A stretch of DNA of 64,000 nt from an uncultured Faecalibacterium sp. GTDB taxonomy: Bacteria > Bacillota > Clostridia > Oscillospirales > Ruminococcaceae. A program made the position numbers and the translations under genes. The stretch spans positions 62,001 through 126,000 of the forward strand of contig CALFLK010000013.1 of NCBI GenBank assembly GCA_937880095.1, in the 5' to 3' direction. The notes below the pieces were generated by a model. The model was not told where the DNA came from. It saw only the letters and a program-made list of their open reading frames with translations, and did not search any database. Of this stretch, positions 7,459 to 16,395 are shown piece by piece; position 1 is the stretch's first letter, and each line of letters starts with the position of its first letter.

Positions 7459-10434
7459 ATGATAAAAAACAAAGGTTTGTTCCAGCCACACCCGTATCTG
7501 CACAGTATTTTGGCTGTCATCACTGCATTTCTTTTGATTGCAGCGTTTCTGGCACAGCCGATTCTGGATGCCAATGCAACGGTGGTCGACACTTTTCTTA
7601 CATCCGTTCACAGCAGTGCCACGGAAGAACAAAAGGCACAGACCAATGCCCGTGCAGAGCAGCTCGCCTTGCAGGCAGAGTCGGAAGGCGTCGTTCTGCT
7701 CCATAATCCAGAAAATGTTTTGCCATTGTCCGACACTGTCCGTAAAGTGAACGTGTTCGGCTGGGCTGCCACACAATGGTTGGGTGGCGGTTCTGGTTCG
7801 GGTGGTGTTACTGCTATAGATACCGATTTTCTCACCGCACTGGAACAAAACGGCATTGCTTATAACCCCCAGCTGATTGAAATGTATCGTTCCTTTCAAT
7901 CCGAACGGGAGTTCACGTTCACACTGCGCAGTTTCCCGGAGGAATCCTGTCGTTTATATGAACCGGATATTCAGGACAAACGCTACTATACCGACGAATT
8001 ACTGGAACAGGCAAAAGCATTCTCGGACACAGCTATTTTGGTTATTGGTCGACCCGCCGGGGAAAGTAATGACTGCACACAGGTACAATATAAAAGGACC
8101 AAATCCGACGGTCCGATCGTGGTAGACGAAAACCGCACCTATCTGGATTTCTCCACAGAAGAAGAAGCCTTGCTTGCCTATCTAGGTCAAACCTATCAGC
8201 AGGTAATCGTCATTCTGAACACCGCAAACACCATGGCGCTTGGACCTATTGAAACCACCCCCGGCATAGATGCCTGTTTGCTTGCCGGCTATACCGGTCA
8301 ATCTGCCGTAGCAGCACTGCCGGATATTCTATGGGGCAATACATCCCCCAGCGGACGCACTACAGATACTTTCGCCTATGATTTTGCTTCTGCTGCCAGT
8401 TATGCCAACTCTGGTCAAAATGGTGTCGGAGCTTATACCAACGCTGAGGGAATGTATCCCATGGGCGCTATATGCACCAACCTGAGTATTCCGCAGCTAT
8501 ACCAGCAGGTTTCTTATGTAGATTACGCCGAATCCATCTATACAGGCTACCAATGGTACGAAACTGCCGACGCAGAAGGCTTTTGGGACCGTGTACAAAC
8601 ACCATACGGTGATGGCTATTCTGGCGTTGTCCAGTATCCTTTTGGATATGGGCTCAGCTATACCGATTTTGCTTGGGAGGTTTTGGATGCCCCAGCGGAT
8701 GGACAACCTATCAGCCCGGAGCAGGATTTGACCTTCCGCGTCAAGGTCACCAATACCGGCTCATACCCCGGCAAAGAAGTGGTTCAGCTATATGGCACAC
8801 CGCCTTACTACCCCGGCGGCATCGAAAAATCCGCAGTAAAGCTGGTAGATTTCGCCAAAACGCAAACACTTGCGCCCGGCGAAAGCGAAGTGTTGACCTT
8901 AGCTAGTCGCCTTTCTGACTTGGCAAGTTATGACGCACTGGATGCCAACTCCAATGATTTTTCCGGTTATGAACTGGATACCGGTTTCTACGAATTCTCT
9001 CTGCGGGATGACGCTCACACCGCTACATCCACTTTCCACTATTCGCTTACCGAAGCCGTACAATATCCCAACGATCCCATCACCGGTCGGGCTGTCACGA
9101 ACAAATTTACCGGCACCTCTGCCATGGACGGAATGAGTCTGGACGGCAGCGACACCGAGCAAAATATTCGCTGGCTGCGCCGTGCGGATTTTGTCGGAAC
9201 CTTTCCGGCACAAAATATTCCCACACGACCCATGCACACCAAGCTTCGGGAAACCAATCGGTATACCCGTGCAATGGCGCAAAGCTGGGCACAGCAATCC
9301 ATCGAAATGCCACCAACTTACCCGGCGGGTGACTACACCATTGAGAAAAACGGTATTCTCACGGCGCTGGGCTGGTCTTTGGGCGAAGATTATGACCATC
9401 CGCAGTGGGAACCTCTCCTACACCAGATTCCACAAAAAGAAATGGAGCTTCTGGTGTTTCACGGATACAGCCAGACAGCACCTCTGCCCAGCATCGGCAA
9501 GCCCCTAACCAATGATGGAGATGGACCTTCTCAAATTGGCAGTTACTCTCCACAGCGCGGTTACGGAACCGGCTTTCCCTGTGCAAGCACACTCGCCCAA
9601 AGCTGGAACACGGACCTTGCACAACAAATCGGTCGCACTATCGGTCAGCAGGCAGCACAGCTGGGTTACAGTGGCTGGTATGCTCCCGCGGCAAATCTGC
9701 ATCGTACACCCTTTGGCGGACGCAACTATGAATACTATTCCGAAGACAGTCTGCTTTCCGGCAGAATGTGCGGCAGTACTGTTTCCGGCAGTATGGAAGC
9801 CGGTACCTACTGCTTTGTAAAACATCTGATCTGTAACGATCAGGAATCCCACATCTATCGGGATGGCATCTACACTTGGATGACCGAACAGACTTTGCGG
9901 GAGCTTTATCTGGAACCGTTCCGCATTCTGGTAGAGGAATACGGCGGCACTGGTTTGATGACCGCCTACAACCGTATTGGCGGTGTATGGTCTGGTGGCA
10001 GTACCGCGCTGCTTACCGGAATTCTGCGGGACGAATGGAACTTTCACGGTGCTGTCATTACCGATTACAGCGACCATCGCTCCTACATGAACGGTGACCA
10101 GGCATTGCGTGCTGGTGGTGACCTTTGGATGGATGGTACCCCGGCAGGTTTCGTTCGCTGCGAACAGAAATCTCCCGCCTATCTGGCAGCTTTGCGCCGT
10201 GCAACCAAAAATATCCTGTACCAGTATCTGCACGTCCGCGTTGTGAATCGGGATTACGTTGCAGATTCCGGCGATACCGCCATGCTGTACCCCACACTCC
10301 ACAGAAGTTCTTCTCTTTTTCTTCCGGCGATTGCCTGCATGGTGCTGATTCTGCTTTGTATTTTTGTACAGCAGCTTTGCGCCGCCGTGCTGGATTGCCG
10401 CATTGTGAAAGCGAACCAAAACAAATGTCAATAA
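7459..10434 (+). CDS. Membrane-anchored glycoside hydrolase family 3 protein with inverted domain order
   Basis: A 991-aa beta-glycosidase-type enzyme. After a hydrophobic anchor at about residues 15-37, the normally C-terminal GH3 alpha/beta sandwich domain comes first (AEGVVLLHNPENVLPL-like segment near 70-95; SPSGRTTDTFAYDF near 295). A fibronectin-III-like domain follows (about 420-525, VQLYGTPPYYPGGIEK), and then the normally N-terminal TIM-barrel catalytic domain (about 690-920). The likely nucleophile is Asp869 in AVITDYSDH. A second hydrophobic segment at about 948-975 ends the protein. The start follows GCAGGAGG. Sugar specificity cannot be told. Confidence 0.9.
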   Translation: MIKNKGLFQPHPYLHSILAVITAFLLIAAFLAQPILDANATVVDTFLTSVHSSATEEQKAQTNARAEQLALQAESEGVVLLHNPENVLPLSDTVRKVNVFGWAATQWLGGGSGSGGVTAIDTDFLTALEQNGIAYNPQLIEMYRSFQSEREFTFTLRSFPEESCRLYEPDIQDKRYYTDELLEQAKAFSDTAILVIGRPAGESNDCTQVQYKRTKSDGPIVVDENRTYLDFSTEEEALLAYLGQTYQQVIVILNTANTMALGPIETTPGIDACLLAGYTGQSAVAALPDILWGNTSPSGRTTDTFAYDFASAASYANSGQNGVGAYTNAEGMYPMGAICTNLSIPQLYQQVSYVDYAESIYTGYQWYETADAEGFWDRVQTPYGDGYSGVVQYPFGYGLSYTDFAWEVLDAPADGQPISPEQDLTFRVKVTNTGSYPGKEVVQLYGTPPYYPGGIEKSAVKLVDFAKTQTLAPGESEVLTLASRLSDLASYDALDANSNDFSGYELDTGFYEFSLRDDAHTATSTFHYSLTEAVQYPNDPITGRAVTNKFTGTSAMDGMSLDGSDTEQNIRWLRRADFVGTFPAQNIPTRPMHTKLRETNRYTRAMAQSWAQQSIEMPPTYPAGDYTIEKNGILTALGWSLGEDYDHPQWEPLLHQIPQKEMELLVFHGYSQTAPLPSIGKPLTNDGDGPSQIGSYSPQRGYGTGFPCASTLAQSWNTDLAQQIGRTIGQQAAQLGYSGWYAPAANLHRTPFGGRNYEYYSEDSLLSGRMCGSTVSGSMEAGTYCFVKHLICNDQESHIYRDGIYTWMTEQTLRELYLEPFRILVEEYGGTGLMTAYNRIGGVWSGGSTALLTGILRDEWNFHGAVITDYSDHRSYMNGDQALRAGGDLWMDGTPAGFVRCEQKSPAYLAALRRATKNILYQYLHVRVVNRDYVADSGDTAMLYPTLHRSSSLFLPAIACMVLILLCIFVQQLCAAVLDCRIVKANQNKCQ

Positions 10435-10462
10435 CTGACCAAAGTTCGTTAAAAATCGCGTG

Positions 10463-10491
10463 TTTACTTTTATCTCGTCCCGTAGTAAAAT
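10463..10491 (+). promoter_or_regulatory. Sigma-A-type promoter for the MATE transporter
   Basis: TTTACT, 17-bp spacer, TAAAAT, about 50 bp upstream of the MATE start codon. Confidence 0.6.
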
Positions 10492-10540
10492 GTGAACTTG
10501 TGAGTCTTCATTCTTCTATTTTTGTCATTGTGGAGGCATT

Positions 10541-11902
10541 ATGCTAGAATCTACAACCAAGCAGAATCCTATCCTGACCGGAAATATTTGCGGTCAGCTG
10601 ATGCAGCTGTTCTTTCCCATCTTTTTGGGCACCTTATTCCAGCAGCTGTACAATACCGTCGACACTCTGATTGTCGGCAACTATGTGGGTACCGATGCGC
10701 TGGCTGCTGTTGGTGCGACCGGTCCTTTTGTCGCATTGCTGCTGGGCTTTTTTGTCGGTCTGTGCAGTGGTGCCAGCATTCTGATTTCTCAAAACTACGG
10801 TGCAGGGGATTTCAAATCCGTTGACTGTCAGGTACATACCGCACTGGCACTTTCTTTGGTTGGCGGTGCAGTGCTTACTGTTATGGGTCTGTTCTCCAGT
10901 GAAATCGTTATGGTTTGGATGCAAACCCCTGCCGACGTTGTGCCTGATGCAGCACTGTATCTGCGCATTTACTTCATCGGCATGATCCCGCAGCTGATTT
11001 ATAACACCGGAACCGGTATCCTGCGCGCTGTTGGCGATACCAAGCGTCCGCTGTACATTCTGATTATTGCTTCTCTGGTCAATATCGTACTGGACTTTTT
11101 GCTGGTTGCCATCATTCCGATGGGTGTTGCCGGTGCAGCGATTGCTACTGTCATCAGTCAGGTAGTCAGCGCAGTCTGCGTTATGTTCTGTCTGGTGAAA
11201 ACTAAGAATATGCCTTGGCAGCTGAAACTGTCCAAAATGAAAATGAACCCGATTGTCCTGCGCAAGATTTTTGCGATTGGTCTGCCCGCAGCTGCACAGG
11301 CTTCTCTGTTCAATGTCAGCAACATTGTCATTCAAAGCTGCATCAACGGTTTCGGTACCATCGTAATTGCTGCATGGAGCGTTTACAGCAAGGTTGACCT
11401 GCTCTACTGGATGACCCTTAGCTCCATGGGTCTTGCCATCACTACCTTTGCAGGTCAGAATTTCGGCGCACAGAAGTTTGATCGTGTAAAGAAAGGCACT
11501 AACATCTGCCTGTCTATCACTTTGGTCGGCACGGTCATTGTATGTGCTATTATGTATCCCGCTAGCGAATTCTTGTTCCGCCTGTTCAGCCAGGATGCTG
11601 CCGTTATTGCCAAGGGCGTTGAAATGATGCATCTGCTGGTTCCTGCTTATGTAAGCTATGTGGCAATCGAAGTTCTGTCCGGTACGCTGCGCGGCTGCGG
11701 CGATGTAAAGATCCCCACACTCATCACCGTCTTTGTGGTATGTCTGCTGCGTCTGGCATGGATCGTTTTTGTTGTTCCGCTGCGTCACGAATTGAGCACG
11801 GTAACCTTCAGCTATCCTTTGACTTGGACTTTGGCTTCGCTTTTGTTCCTGATTTACTATTTCCGTGGGAAATGGCTGGATCGCTGCAGATCTCAAATGT
11901 AA
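10541..11902 (+). CDS. MATE family multidrug/cation efflux transporter
   Basis: Integral-membrane antiporter of 453 aa, the usual length for MATE proteins, with about twelve hydrophobic segments. Recognisable family sequences include FPIFLGTLFQQLYNTVDTLIVG, GASILISQNYGAGD and, in the second half, GLPAAAQASLF and FAGQNFGAQ. It probably exports cationic drugs or dyes using a Na+ or H+ gradient. It has its own promoter, a GTGGAGG ribosome site and a strong downstream terminator, so it is likely a single-gene unit. Confidence 0.94.
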   Translation: MLESTTKQNPILTGNICGQLMQLFFPIFLGTLFQQLYNTVDTLIVGNYVGTDALAAVGATGPFVALLLGFFVGLCSGASILISQNYGAGDFKSVDCQVHTALALSLVGGAVLTVMGLFSSEIVMVWMQTPADVVPDAALYLRIYFIGMIPQLIYNTGTGILRAVGDTKRPLYILIIASLVNIVLDFLLVAIIPMGVAGAAIATVISQVVSAVCVMFCLVKTKNMPWQLKLSKMKMNPIVLRKIFAIGLPAAAQASLFNVSNIVIQSCINGFGTIVIAAWSVYSKVDLLYWMTLSSMGLAITTFAGQNFGAQKFDRVKKGTNICLSITLVGTVIVCAIMYPASEFLFRLFSQDAAVIAKGVEMMHLLVPAYVSYVAIEVLSGTLRGCGDVKIPTLITVFVVCLLRLAWIVFVVPLRHELSTVTFSYPLTWTLASLLFLIYYFRGKWLDRCRSQM

Positions 11903-11906
11903 CCAT

Positions 11907-11938
11907 AAAAAGCCCCGACCGGACAGGTCGGGGCTTTT
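11907..11938 (+). terminator. Intrinsic terminator between MATE and dapL (bidirectional)
   Basis: AAAAGCCCCGACC pairs perfectly with GGTCGGGGCTTTT around a 5-nt loop. The A and T runs on both sides let it serve both converging genes. Confidence 0.85.
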
Positions 11939-11946
11939 CGTGTATT

Positions 11947-13134
11947 CTATCGCTGCAACAGTTCCATTTTCAATCTTTCTGCTGCGATACGCGTCTTTTC
12001 TTTTTCTCCAAAAGCGGACAGGCGAAAATATCCCTCTCCGCAGGGACCAAAACCTGCTCCCGGTGTGCCTGCAATCCCGCAATGCGCTAAAAGCCAGTCG
12101 AAAAATTGCCAGCTATTCATTCCGCCGGGGCATTTCAGCCAAAGGTAGGGGCTGTTCTTTCCCCCGCAATACCAAATATTTGCCGCATCCAGCGCTTCGC
12201 CCAGTACCGCCGCATTGGTACGGTAATACGATAAGTCCATTTGAATTTGTTTTTGTCCCAGCGGGCTGAGTGCCGCTTCTGCACCACGCTGCACGATATA
12301 TGCCACACCATTGTTTTTCGTCTGCTGTCGGCGGCGCCACATCGTATTCAGGTTCCTATTTTCCCGCTCCAGACTGTGCGGTACCACAGTATAACCGCAG
12401 CGGGTTCCGGTAAATCCTGCCCGCTTGGAAAACGAACCGATTTCAATGGCGCAGTGTTCTGCACCCTTTACCTGATAAATACTGCGCGCCAAATCCGGCT
12501 TTGTCAGAAAGCACTGATAGGCAGCATCATATAAAACGACTGCATCGTTTTCTAACGCATATTCCACCCACGCCGATAGCTGCTTTATTGTATAAGCGGC
12601 TCCTGTGGGGTTATTGGGGCTGCAAAGATAAATCAAATCTGCATGAACCTTTGGGTTCGGCATGGGCAGAAAATCATTTTCTGCATTTGCCTGTGCGTAA
12701 AGGATACGCCGACCATCCAGCAAATTGTCATCCACATAGACCGGATACACCGGATCTGGCACTAACACCGTATTGTCTGCGCTGAACATTTCCAACAGAT
12801 GGGCTAAATCACTTTTTGCACCGTCACTGATAAAGATTTCATCTGCATCTATTTTTGCGCCGAACCGTGTGTATTCGCTCTGTATGGCACGGCGCAAAAA
12901 ATCGTAGCCTTCTGCCGGACCATATCCACGAAATCCCGCTTCGGTTCCCATTTCCGCAGCGGCATCCTGCATGGCTTTTACCACACAAGCCGCCAGCGGA
13001 CGACAGCCCTCACCAATACTGAGCCGAATGATTTCACGTCCCGGATTGCTTTCCACATACGCGCGCACTCTGCGGTCTACCTCTGCAAACAGATAGTTTT
13101 TCCCCAGTGCGTCGAAATGATGGTTCATTTTCAT
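11947..13134 (-). CDS. dapL: LL-diaminopimelate aminotransferase
   Basis: PLP enzyme that makes LL-diaminopimelate directly from tetrahydrodipicolinate for lysine and peptidoglycan. With the start at MKMNHHFDALGKNYLF the protein has 395 aa. A longer frame to 13188 exists but overlaps dapF, and the ribosome site GAGAGGGGG lies between. Typical segments are IRLSIGEG, ISDGAKSDLAHLLEMF, SPNNPTGAAYT, YDAAYQ and the PLP-lysine motif SFSKRAGFTGTRCGY. It follows dapF by about 25 bp, forming a dapF-dapL operon. A plain class I aminotransferase is the only alternative, and context argues against it. Confidence 0.93.
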   Translation of the reverse strand: MKMNHHFDALGKNYLFAEVDRRVRAYVESNPGREIIRLSIGEGCRPLAACVVKAMQDAAAEMGTEAGFRGYGPAEGYDFLRRAIQSEYTRFGAKIDADEIFISDGAKSDLAHLLEMFSADNTVLVPDPVYPVYVDDNLLDGRRILYAQANAENDFLPMPNPKVHADLIYLCSPNNPTGAAYTIKQLSAWVEYALENDAVVLYDAAYQCFLTKPDLARSIYQVKGAEHCAIEIGSFSKRAGFTGTRCGYTVVPHSLERENRNLNTMWRRRQQTKNNGVAYIVQRGAEAALSPLGQKQIQMDLSYYRTNAAVLGEALDAANIWYCGGKNSPYLWLKCPGGMNSWQFFDWLLAHCGIAGTPGAGFGPCGEGYFRLSAFGEKEKTRIAAERLKMELLQR

Positions 13135-13159
13135 GCCGAGACGATTTTGCCCCCTCTCG

Positions 13160-14008
13160 TTACCGTTCCACGGTGCCTTCAAATACAATTTTTGCCGGAC
13201 CCGTCATCCATACGGTATGATCCGGCATCATGCGAATCGTAAGCGTTCCGCCTAAAAGCTCCACCTGAACGTCTGTATCTGCTTGGCAGATTCCCTGTTC
13301 TACCATAGCTGCAACTGCCGCACAGGTACCAGTACCGCAAGCCCAGGTTTCCCCGCTGCCGCGCTCCCACACACGCATTTTCAAGTGGGTGTCATCGACC
13401 AGCTGGATAAACTCGGTATTCACCTGCTGGGGAAATGCCGGATGCTTTTCAAAATCCGGACCGATTTTCTCCAGCGGCAAGGATGCTACTTCCGGCACGA
13501 TAATCACACAATGCGGATTGCCCATACTTACACAGCTGACCTGCCAGCACTGCTTCTGTACTGTTAGCGGAATATTCACCAACGAACCATCCCCCAGACC
13601 GACTACCGGCAAATCTGCCGCCATGGTACTGTATTTTCCCATATCGACCTGCCAGACACCTGCTTCTTTATAAAAAAGCACTTTCCGACCGGCACGGGTA
13701 TCAATTTGCAAAGGCGAGGTTTCTGCCAGCTTCGGTTCATGGGTGCGCAGCCACTGAGCCACGCAGCGAATCCCGTTTCCGCACATATTGCCTTCGCTGC
13801 CGTCCGCATTGAACATCCGCATCGTAGCGTGTGCGCCTTCGGTTTCCGGTGCGCAGATACAGATGATCCCGTCCGCCCCTATCGCCAGATGCCGCGGACA
13901 CAAATCCCGGCACAGCGCAGCAATGTTTTCCGGTACGCCGGACGTGCGGCAATCCAGATAAATATAATCGTTTCCACAGCCCTGCATTTTGGTGAATTTC
14001 AACTTCAA
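13160..14008 (-). CDS. dapF: Diaminopimelate epimerase
   Basis: Converts LL- to meso-diaminopimelate with two catalytic cysteines acting as acid and base. The 282-aa protein begins MKLKFTKMQGCGNDYIYLD and has both active-site loops, NMCGNGIRCVAQ and ETWACGTGTCAA. A TTGTCA-17-TATAAT promoter sits just upstream at 14043-14071. It is divergent from acpP and leads into dapL, so lysine and cell-wall precursor genes are co-expressed. Confidence 0.97.
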   Translation of the reverse strand: MKLKFTKMQGCGNDYIYLDCRTSGVPENIAALCRDLCPRHLAIGADGIICICAPETEGAHATMRMFNADGSEGNMCGNGIRCVAQWLRTHEPKLAETSPLQIDTRAGRKVLFYKEAGVWQVDMGKYSTMAADLPVVGLGDGSLVNIPLTVQKQCWQVSCVSMGNPHCVIIVPEVASLPLEKIGPDFEKHPAFPQQVNTEFIQLVDDTHLKMRVWERGSGETWACGTGTCAAVAAMVEQGICQADTDVQVELLGGTLTIRMMPDHTVWMTGPAKIVFEGTVER

Positions 14009-14042
14009 AACACCCGCCTCCTTCGTTTTGCCTTATCACTAT

Positions 14043-14071
14043 ATTATAGGCAGGCGCTATTTGTATGACAA
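14043..14071 (-). promoter_or_regulatory. Sigma-A promoter for dapF-dapL
   Basis: On the minus strand TTGTCA, 17-bp spacer, perfect TATAAT. Confidence 0.7.
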
Positions 14072-14108
14072 GTCTGTAAAATTATTCGTAAAGCACCCCA
14101 AACAAGGC

Positions 14109-14137
14109 TTGACAAGCCCGCCCGCATGGGATATAAA
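14109..14137 (+). promoter_or_regulatory. Sigma-A promoter for acpP
   Basis: Perfect TTGACA, 17-bp spacer, TATAAA, about 80 bp upstream of acpP and divergent from the dapF promoter. Confidence 0.7.
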
Positions 14138-14220
14138 CAATAGGAAAGAACTTGTGTCTGCACAGATTCTTTTCTCAACCAAGAAATTGATTTTACAGCA
14201 AAATATAAGGAGAGCATCAC

Positions 14221-14463
14221 ATGAACGTATTTGAAACGATCCGCAACATTCTGGCCGATCAGCTGAGCATCGACCCCGAGAGCCTGACTATGGAAACCGA
14301 TATGCTGAATGACCTGGATGCCGACAGCCTGGACGTGGTGGATGTCGTCATGAGCCTGGAGGACGAGTTCGGCATTGAGATTCCCGATGAAGCCATCGAG
14401 GGTATGCGTCTGGTTGGCGATCTGGTCAAGTACGTCGAGGACAACGCTGAAATCGAGGAGTGA
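14221..14463 (+). CDS. acpP: Acyl carrier protein
   Basis: Small acidic carrier of growing fatty-acid chains, 80 aa. The phosphopantetheine attachment serine lies in LDADSLDVVDVVM, followed by LEDEFGIEIPDE. The ribosome site is AAGGAGAGCATC. It has its own promoter and terminator and no other fatty-acid genes nearby. That is a little unusual, since acpP often sits in a fab cluster, so this could be a second or stand-alone ACP. Confidence 0.96.
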   Translation: MNVFETIRNILADQLSIDPESLTMETDMLNDLDADSLDVVDVVMSLEDEFGIEIPDEAIEGMRLVGDLVKYVEDNAEIEE

Positions 14464-14479
14464 TCCCCTCTCATGCAGT

Positions 14480-14515
14480 GAAAGCTCCCGGTTTGGCGGG
14501 AGCTTTCGTTTTCTT
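14480..14515 (+). terminator. Intrinsic terminator after acpP
   Basis: GAAAGCTCCCG pairs with CGGGAGCTTTC, then a T-rich tract. A second weaker hairpin (AGCGGC/GCTGCT plus T run) follows at about 14523-14543. Confidence 0.85.
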
Positions 14516-14603
14516 TGGCAAAAGCGGCACAGGGCTGCTTTTTAATTCAGGTTCGTGCGGAACGCATCGCGTTTGGCGTACGGCCTTAGGAGGAATTGTA
14601 TAA

Positions 14604-16043
14604 ATGGCAAAAGACAATCAGAAGCTGGTCAAAGCAATCACCAGCCAGGAAGAAAACTTTACCCAGTGGTATACCGACATCTGCACCAAGGCAGAGCTGA
14701 TCGAGTATTCCAGCGTAAAGGGCTTTGTTATCCTGCGCCCTTACGGTCAGGCAATCTGGGAAAACATCCAGCACATTCTGGACGGTCAGTTTAAGGCTAC
14801 CGGCCACGAAAATGTGGCTATGCCTGTGCTGATTCCCGAAAGCCTGCTGAAAAAGGAAGGCGAGCTGGTCAACGGTTTCGCACCTGAAGTAGCATGGGTC
14901 ACCGCTGGCGGCAGCGAACCGCTGGAAGAGCGTCTGGCTGTGCGCCCCACCAGCGAGACCATGTTCTGCGATCACTGGAGCCACGTTCTGCACAGCTACC
15001 GTGAGCTGCCCATGAAGTACAACCAGTGGTGCAGCGTTCTGCGCTGGGAAAAGACCACCCGTCCCTTCCTGCGCAGCCGTGAGTTCTGGTGGAACGAGGG
15101 TCACACCATCCACGAGACCAGCGCAGAGGCTGAGGCAGAAACCCAGACCATGCTGAATATCTACGCAGATTTCTGCGAGAATGATCTGTGCATGCCCGTC
15201 CTGAAGGGCCGCAAGACCGATAAGGAAAAGTTTGCCGGTGCAGAAGCTACCTACACCATCGAAGCTATGATGAAGGACGGCAAGAGCCTGCAGAGCGGTA
15301 CCAGCCACTACTTCGGCGATAAGTTCAGCCGTGCATACGACGTTACCTTCCAGGGCCGTGACAACAAGCTGCAGTATCCGTTCCAGACCAGCTGGGGTGT
15401 TTCCACCCGCCTGGTTGGCGCAATCATCATGACCCATGGTGACGACAGCGGTCTGATTCTGCCCCCCGCAATCGCCCCCTTCCAGCTGGTTGTTGTGCCC
15501 ATCGCAGCACACAAGCCCGGCGTCAGCGAAAAGGCTGCCGAGCTGGCACAGCGCCTGTCCAAGGTTGCTCGTGTCAAGCTGGATGACAGCGACAACTCTC
15601 CCGGCTGGAAGTTCAGCCAGTGGGAGATGAAGGGCGTTCCTCTGCGTCTGGAAATCGGTCCCAAGGACATCGAGAAGAATCAGTGCGTACTGGTTCGCCG
15701 CGATACCCGCGAAAAGATCTTCGTCAGCCTGGACGAGCTGGAAACTGCTGTTCCTGCTCTGCTAGAGCAGCTGGCAAAGGACCTGTACGAAAAGGCTCTG
15801 GAGAACCGCCAGAACCGTACCTGGTCTGCCACTACCTTCGACGAAGTGAAGGAGCTGGCTGCTGCTCATACTGGTTTCATCAAGACCATGTGGTGTGGCG
15901 ATCTGGAATGCGAAATGAAGATGAAGGAAGAAGCTGGTCTGTCCAGCCGCTGCATGCCCTTCGATCAGGAGCCTCTGAGCGACGTTTGCCCTTGCTGTGG
16001 CAAACCCGCTAAGAAGATGGTTGTCTGGGGCGTTGCTTACTAA
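14604..16043 (+). CDS. proS: Prolyl-tRNA synthetase, eukaryote/archaeal-type (no editing insertion)
   Basis: Class II aminoacyl-tRNA synthetase that charges tRNA-Pro. At 479 aa it lacks the large insertion (editing) domain of the usual bacterial ProRS. It instead has the extra C-terminal zinc-type domain (CPCCGKPAKK) and ends in a tyrosine, as in the archaeal/eukaryotic class. Class II motifs are visible: motif 2-like RSREFWWNEGHTIHE, and motif 3-like ALGxR replaced by RLEIGPKDIEKNQCVLVRRD in the anticodon-binding part. The start follows TTAGGAGGAATTGTATAA. I see no T-box leader. Confidence 0.95.
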   Translation: MAKDNQKLVKAITSQEENFTQWYTDICTKAELIEYSSVKGFVILRPYGQAIWENIQHILDGQFKATGHENVAMPVLIPESLLKKEGELVNGFAPEVAWVTAGGSEPLEERLAVRPTSETMFCDHWSHVLHSYRELPMKYNQWCSVLRWEKTTRPFLRSREFWWNEGHTIHETSAEAEAETQTMLNIYADFCENDLCMPVLKGRKTDKEKFAGAEATYTIEAMMKDGKSLQSGTSHYFGDKFSRAYDVTFQGRDNKLQYPFQTSWGVSTRLVGAIIMTHGDDSGLILPPAIAPFQLVVVPIAAHKPGVSEKAAELAQRLSKVARVKLDDSDNSPGWKFSQWEMKGVPLRLEIGPKDIEKNQCVLVRRDTREKIFVSLDELETAVPALLEQLAKDLYEKALENRQNRTWSATTFDEVKELAAAHTGFIKTMWCGDLECEMKMKEEAGLSSRCMPFDQEPLSDVCPCCGKPAKKMVVWGVAY

Positions 16044-16178
16044 GCCAATCACTTCATCCTATTCTGTTTTTTCAGATAGCATTCCAATGTATGAATGTCC
16101 TACTCATTGAAGCACAGTTCCTTATTCAGAAATACACTTTTCACAAATTAATTACCAAAACTCTATTATTTTACCGGA

Positions 16179-16206
16179 TTGTTTTTTTTCATTATTGTGA
16201 TATAAT
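16179..16206 (+). promoter_or_regulatory. Extended -10 promoter for the secreted-protein gene
   Basis: TTGTTT, 16-bp spacer, TGA-TATAAT. It lies in AT-rich DNA upstream of both the leader ORF and the 152-aa protein. Confidence 0.6.
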
Positions 16207-16260
16207 AAAAAAAACGAAATACAATTCATTTTTTAATCTATTGCTGTGGAGGTGATTCCA

Positions 16261-16395
16261 ATGGGTTCATTCAGCTTGTCCAAATATCTTTTTTTCAACT
16301 ATTGGAGGTATCTTCATGAAAAAGTTAATTGCGCTACTTCTCGCTGTATGTTTCTCCGGAGTCGTTTCACTTCCAGCCTTTGCAGCTACTTCTGA
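16261..16395 (+). CDS. Possible 44-aa leader ORF overlapping the secreted-protein gene
   Basis: An ATG preceded by the near-perfect ribosome site GGAGGTGATTCCA opens a 44-codon frame (begins MGSFSLSKYLFFNYWRYLHE). It runs through the start region of the 152-aa gene in another frame and stops at 16395. The next gene's own ribosome site lies inside it. It could be a translated leader that tunes translation of the secreted protein, or a chance frame. No family is recognised. Confidence 0.35.
   Translation: MGSFSLSKYLFFNYWRYLHEKVNCATSRCMFLRSRFTSSLCSYF

Noticed and set aside
10634..12082. A 482-codon minus-strand frame opposite the MATE gene
   Set aside because: Antisense shadow; it also runs through the terminator hairpin.
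14523..14600. T-box leader ahead of proS
   Set aside because: No T-box core sequence (AGGGUGGNACCGCG-like) is present; only a weak hairpin and a ribosome site.
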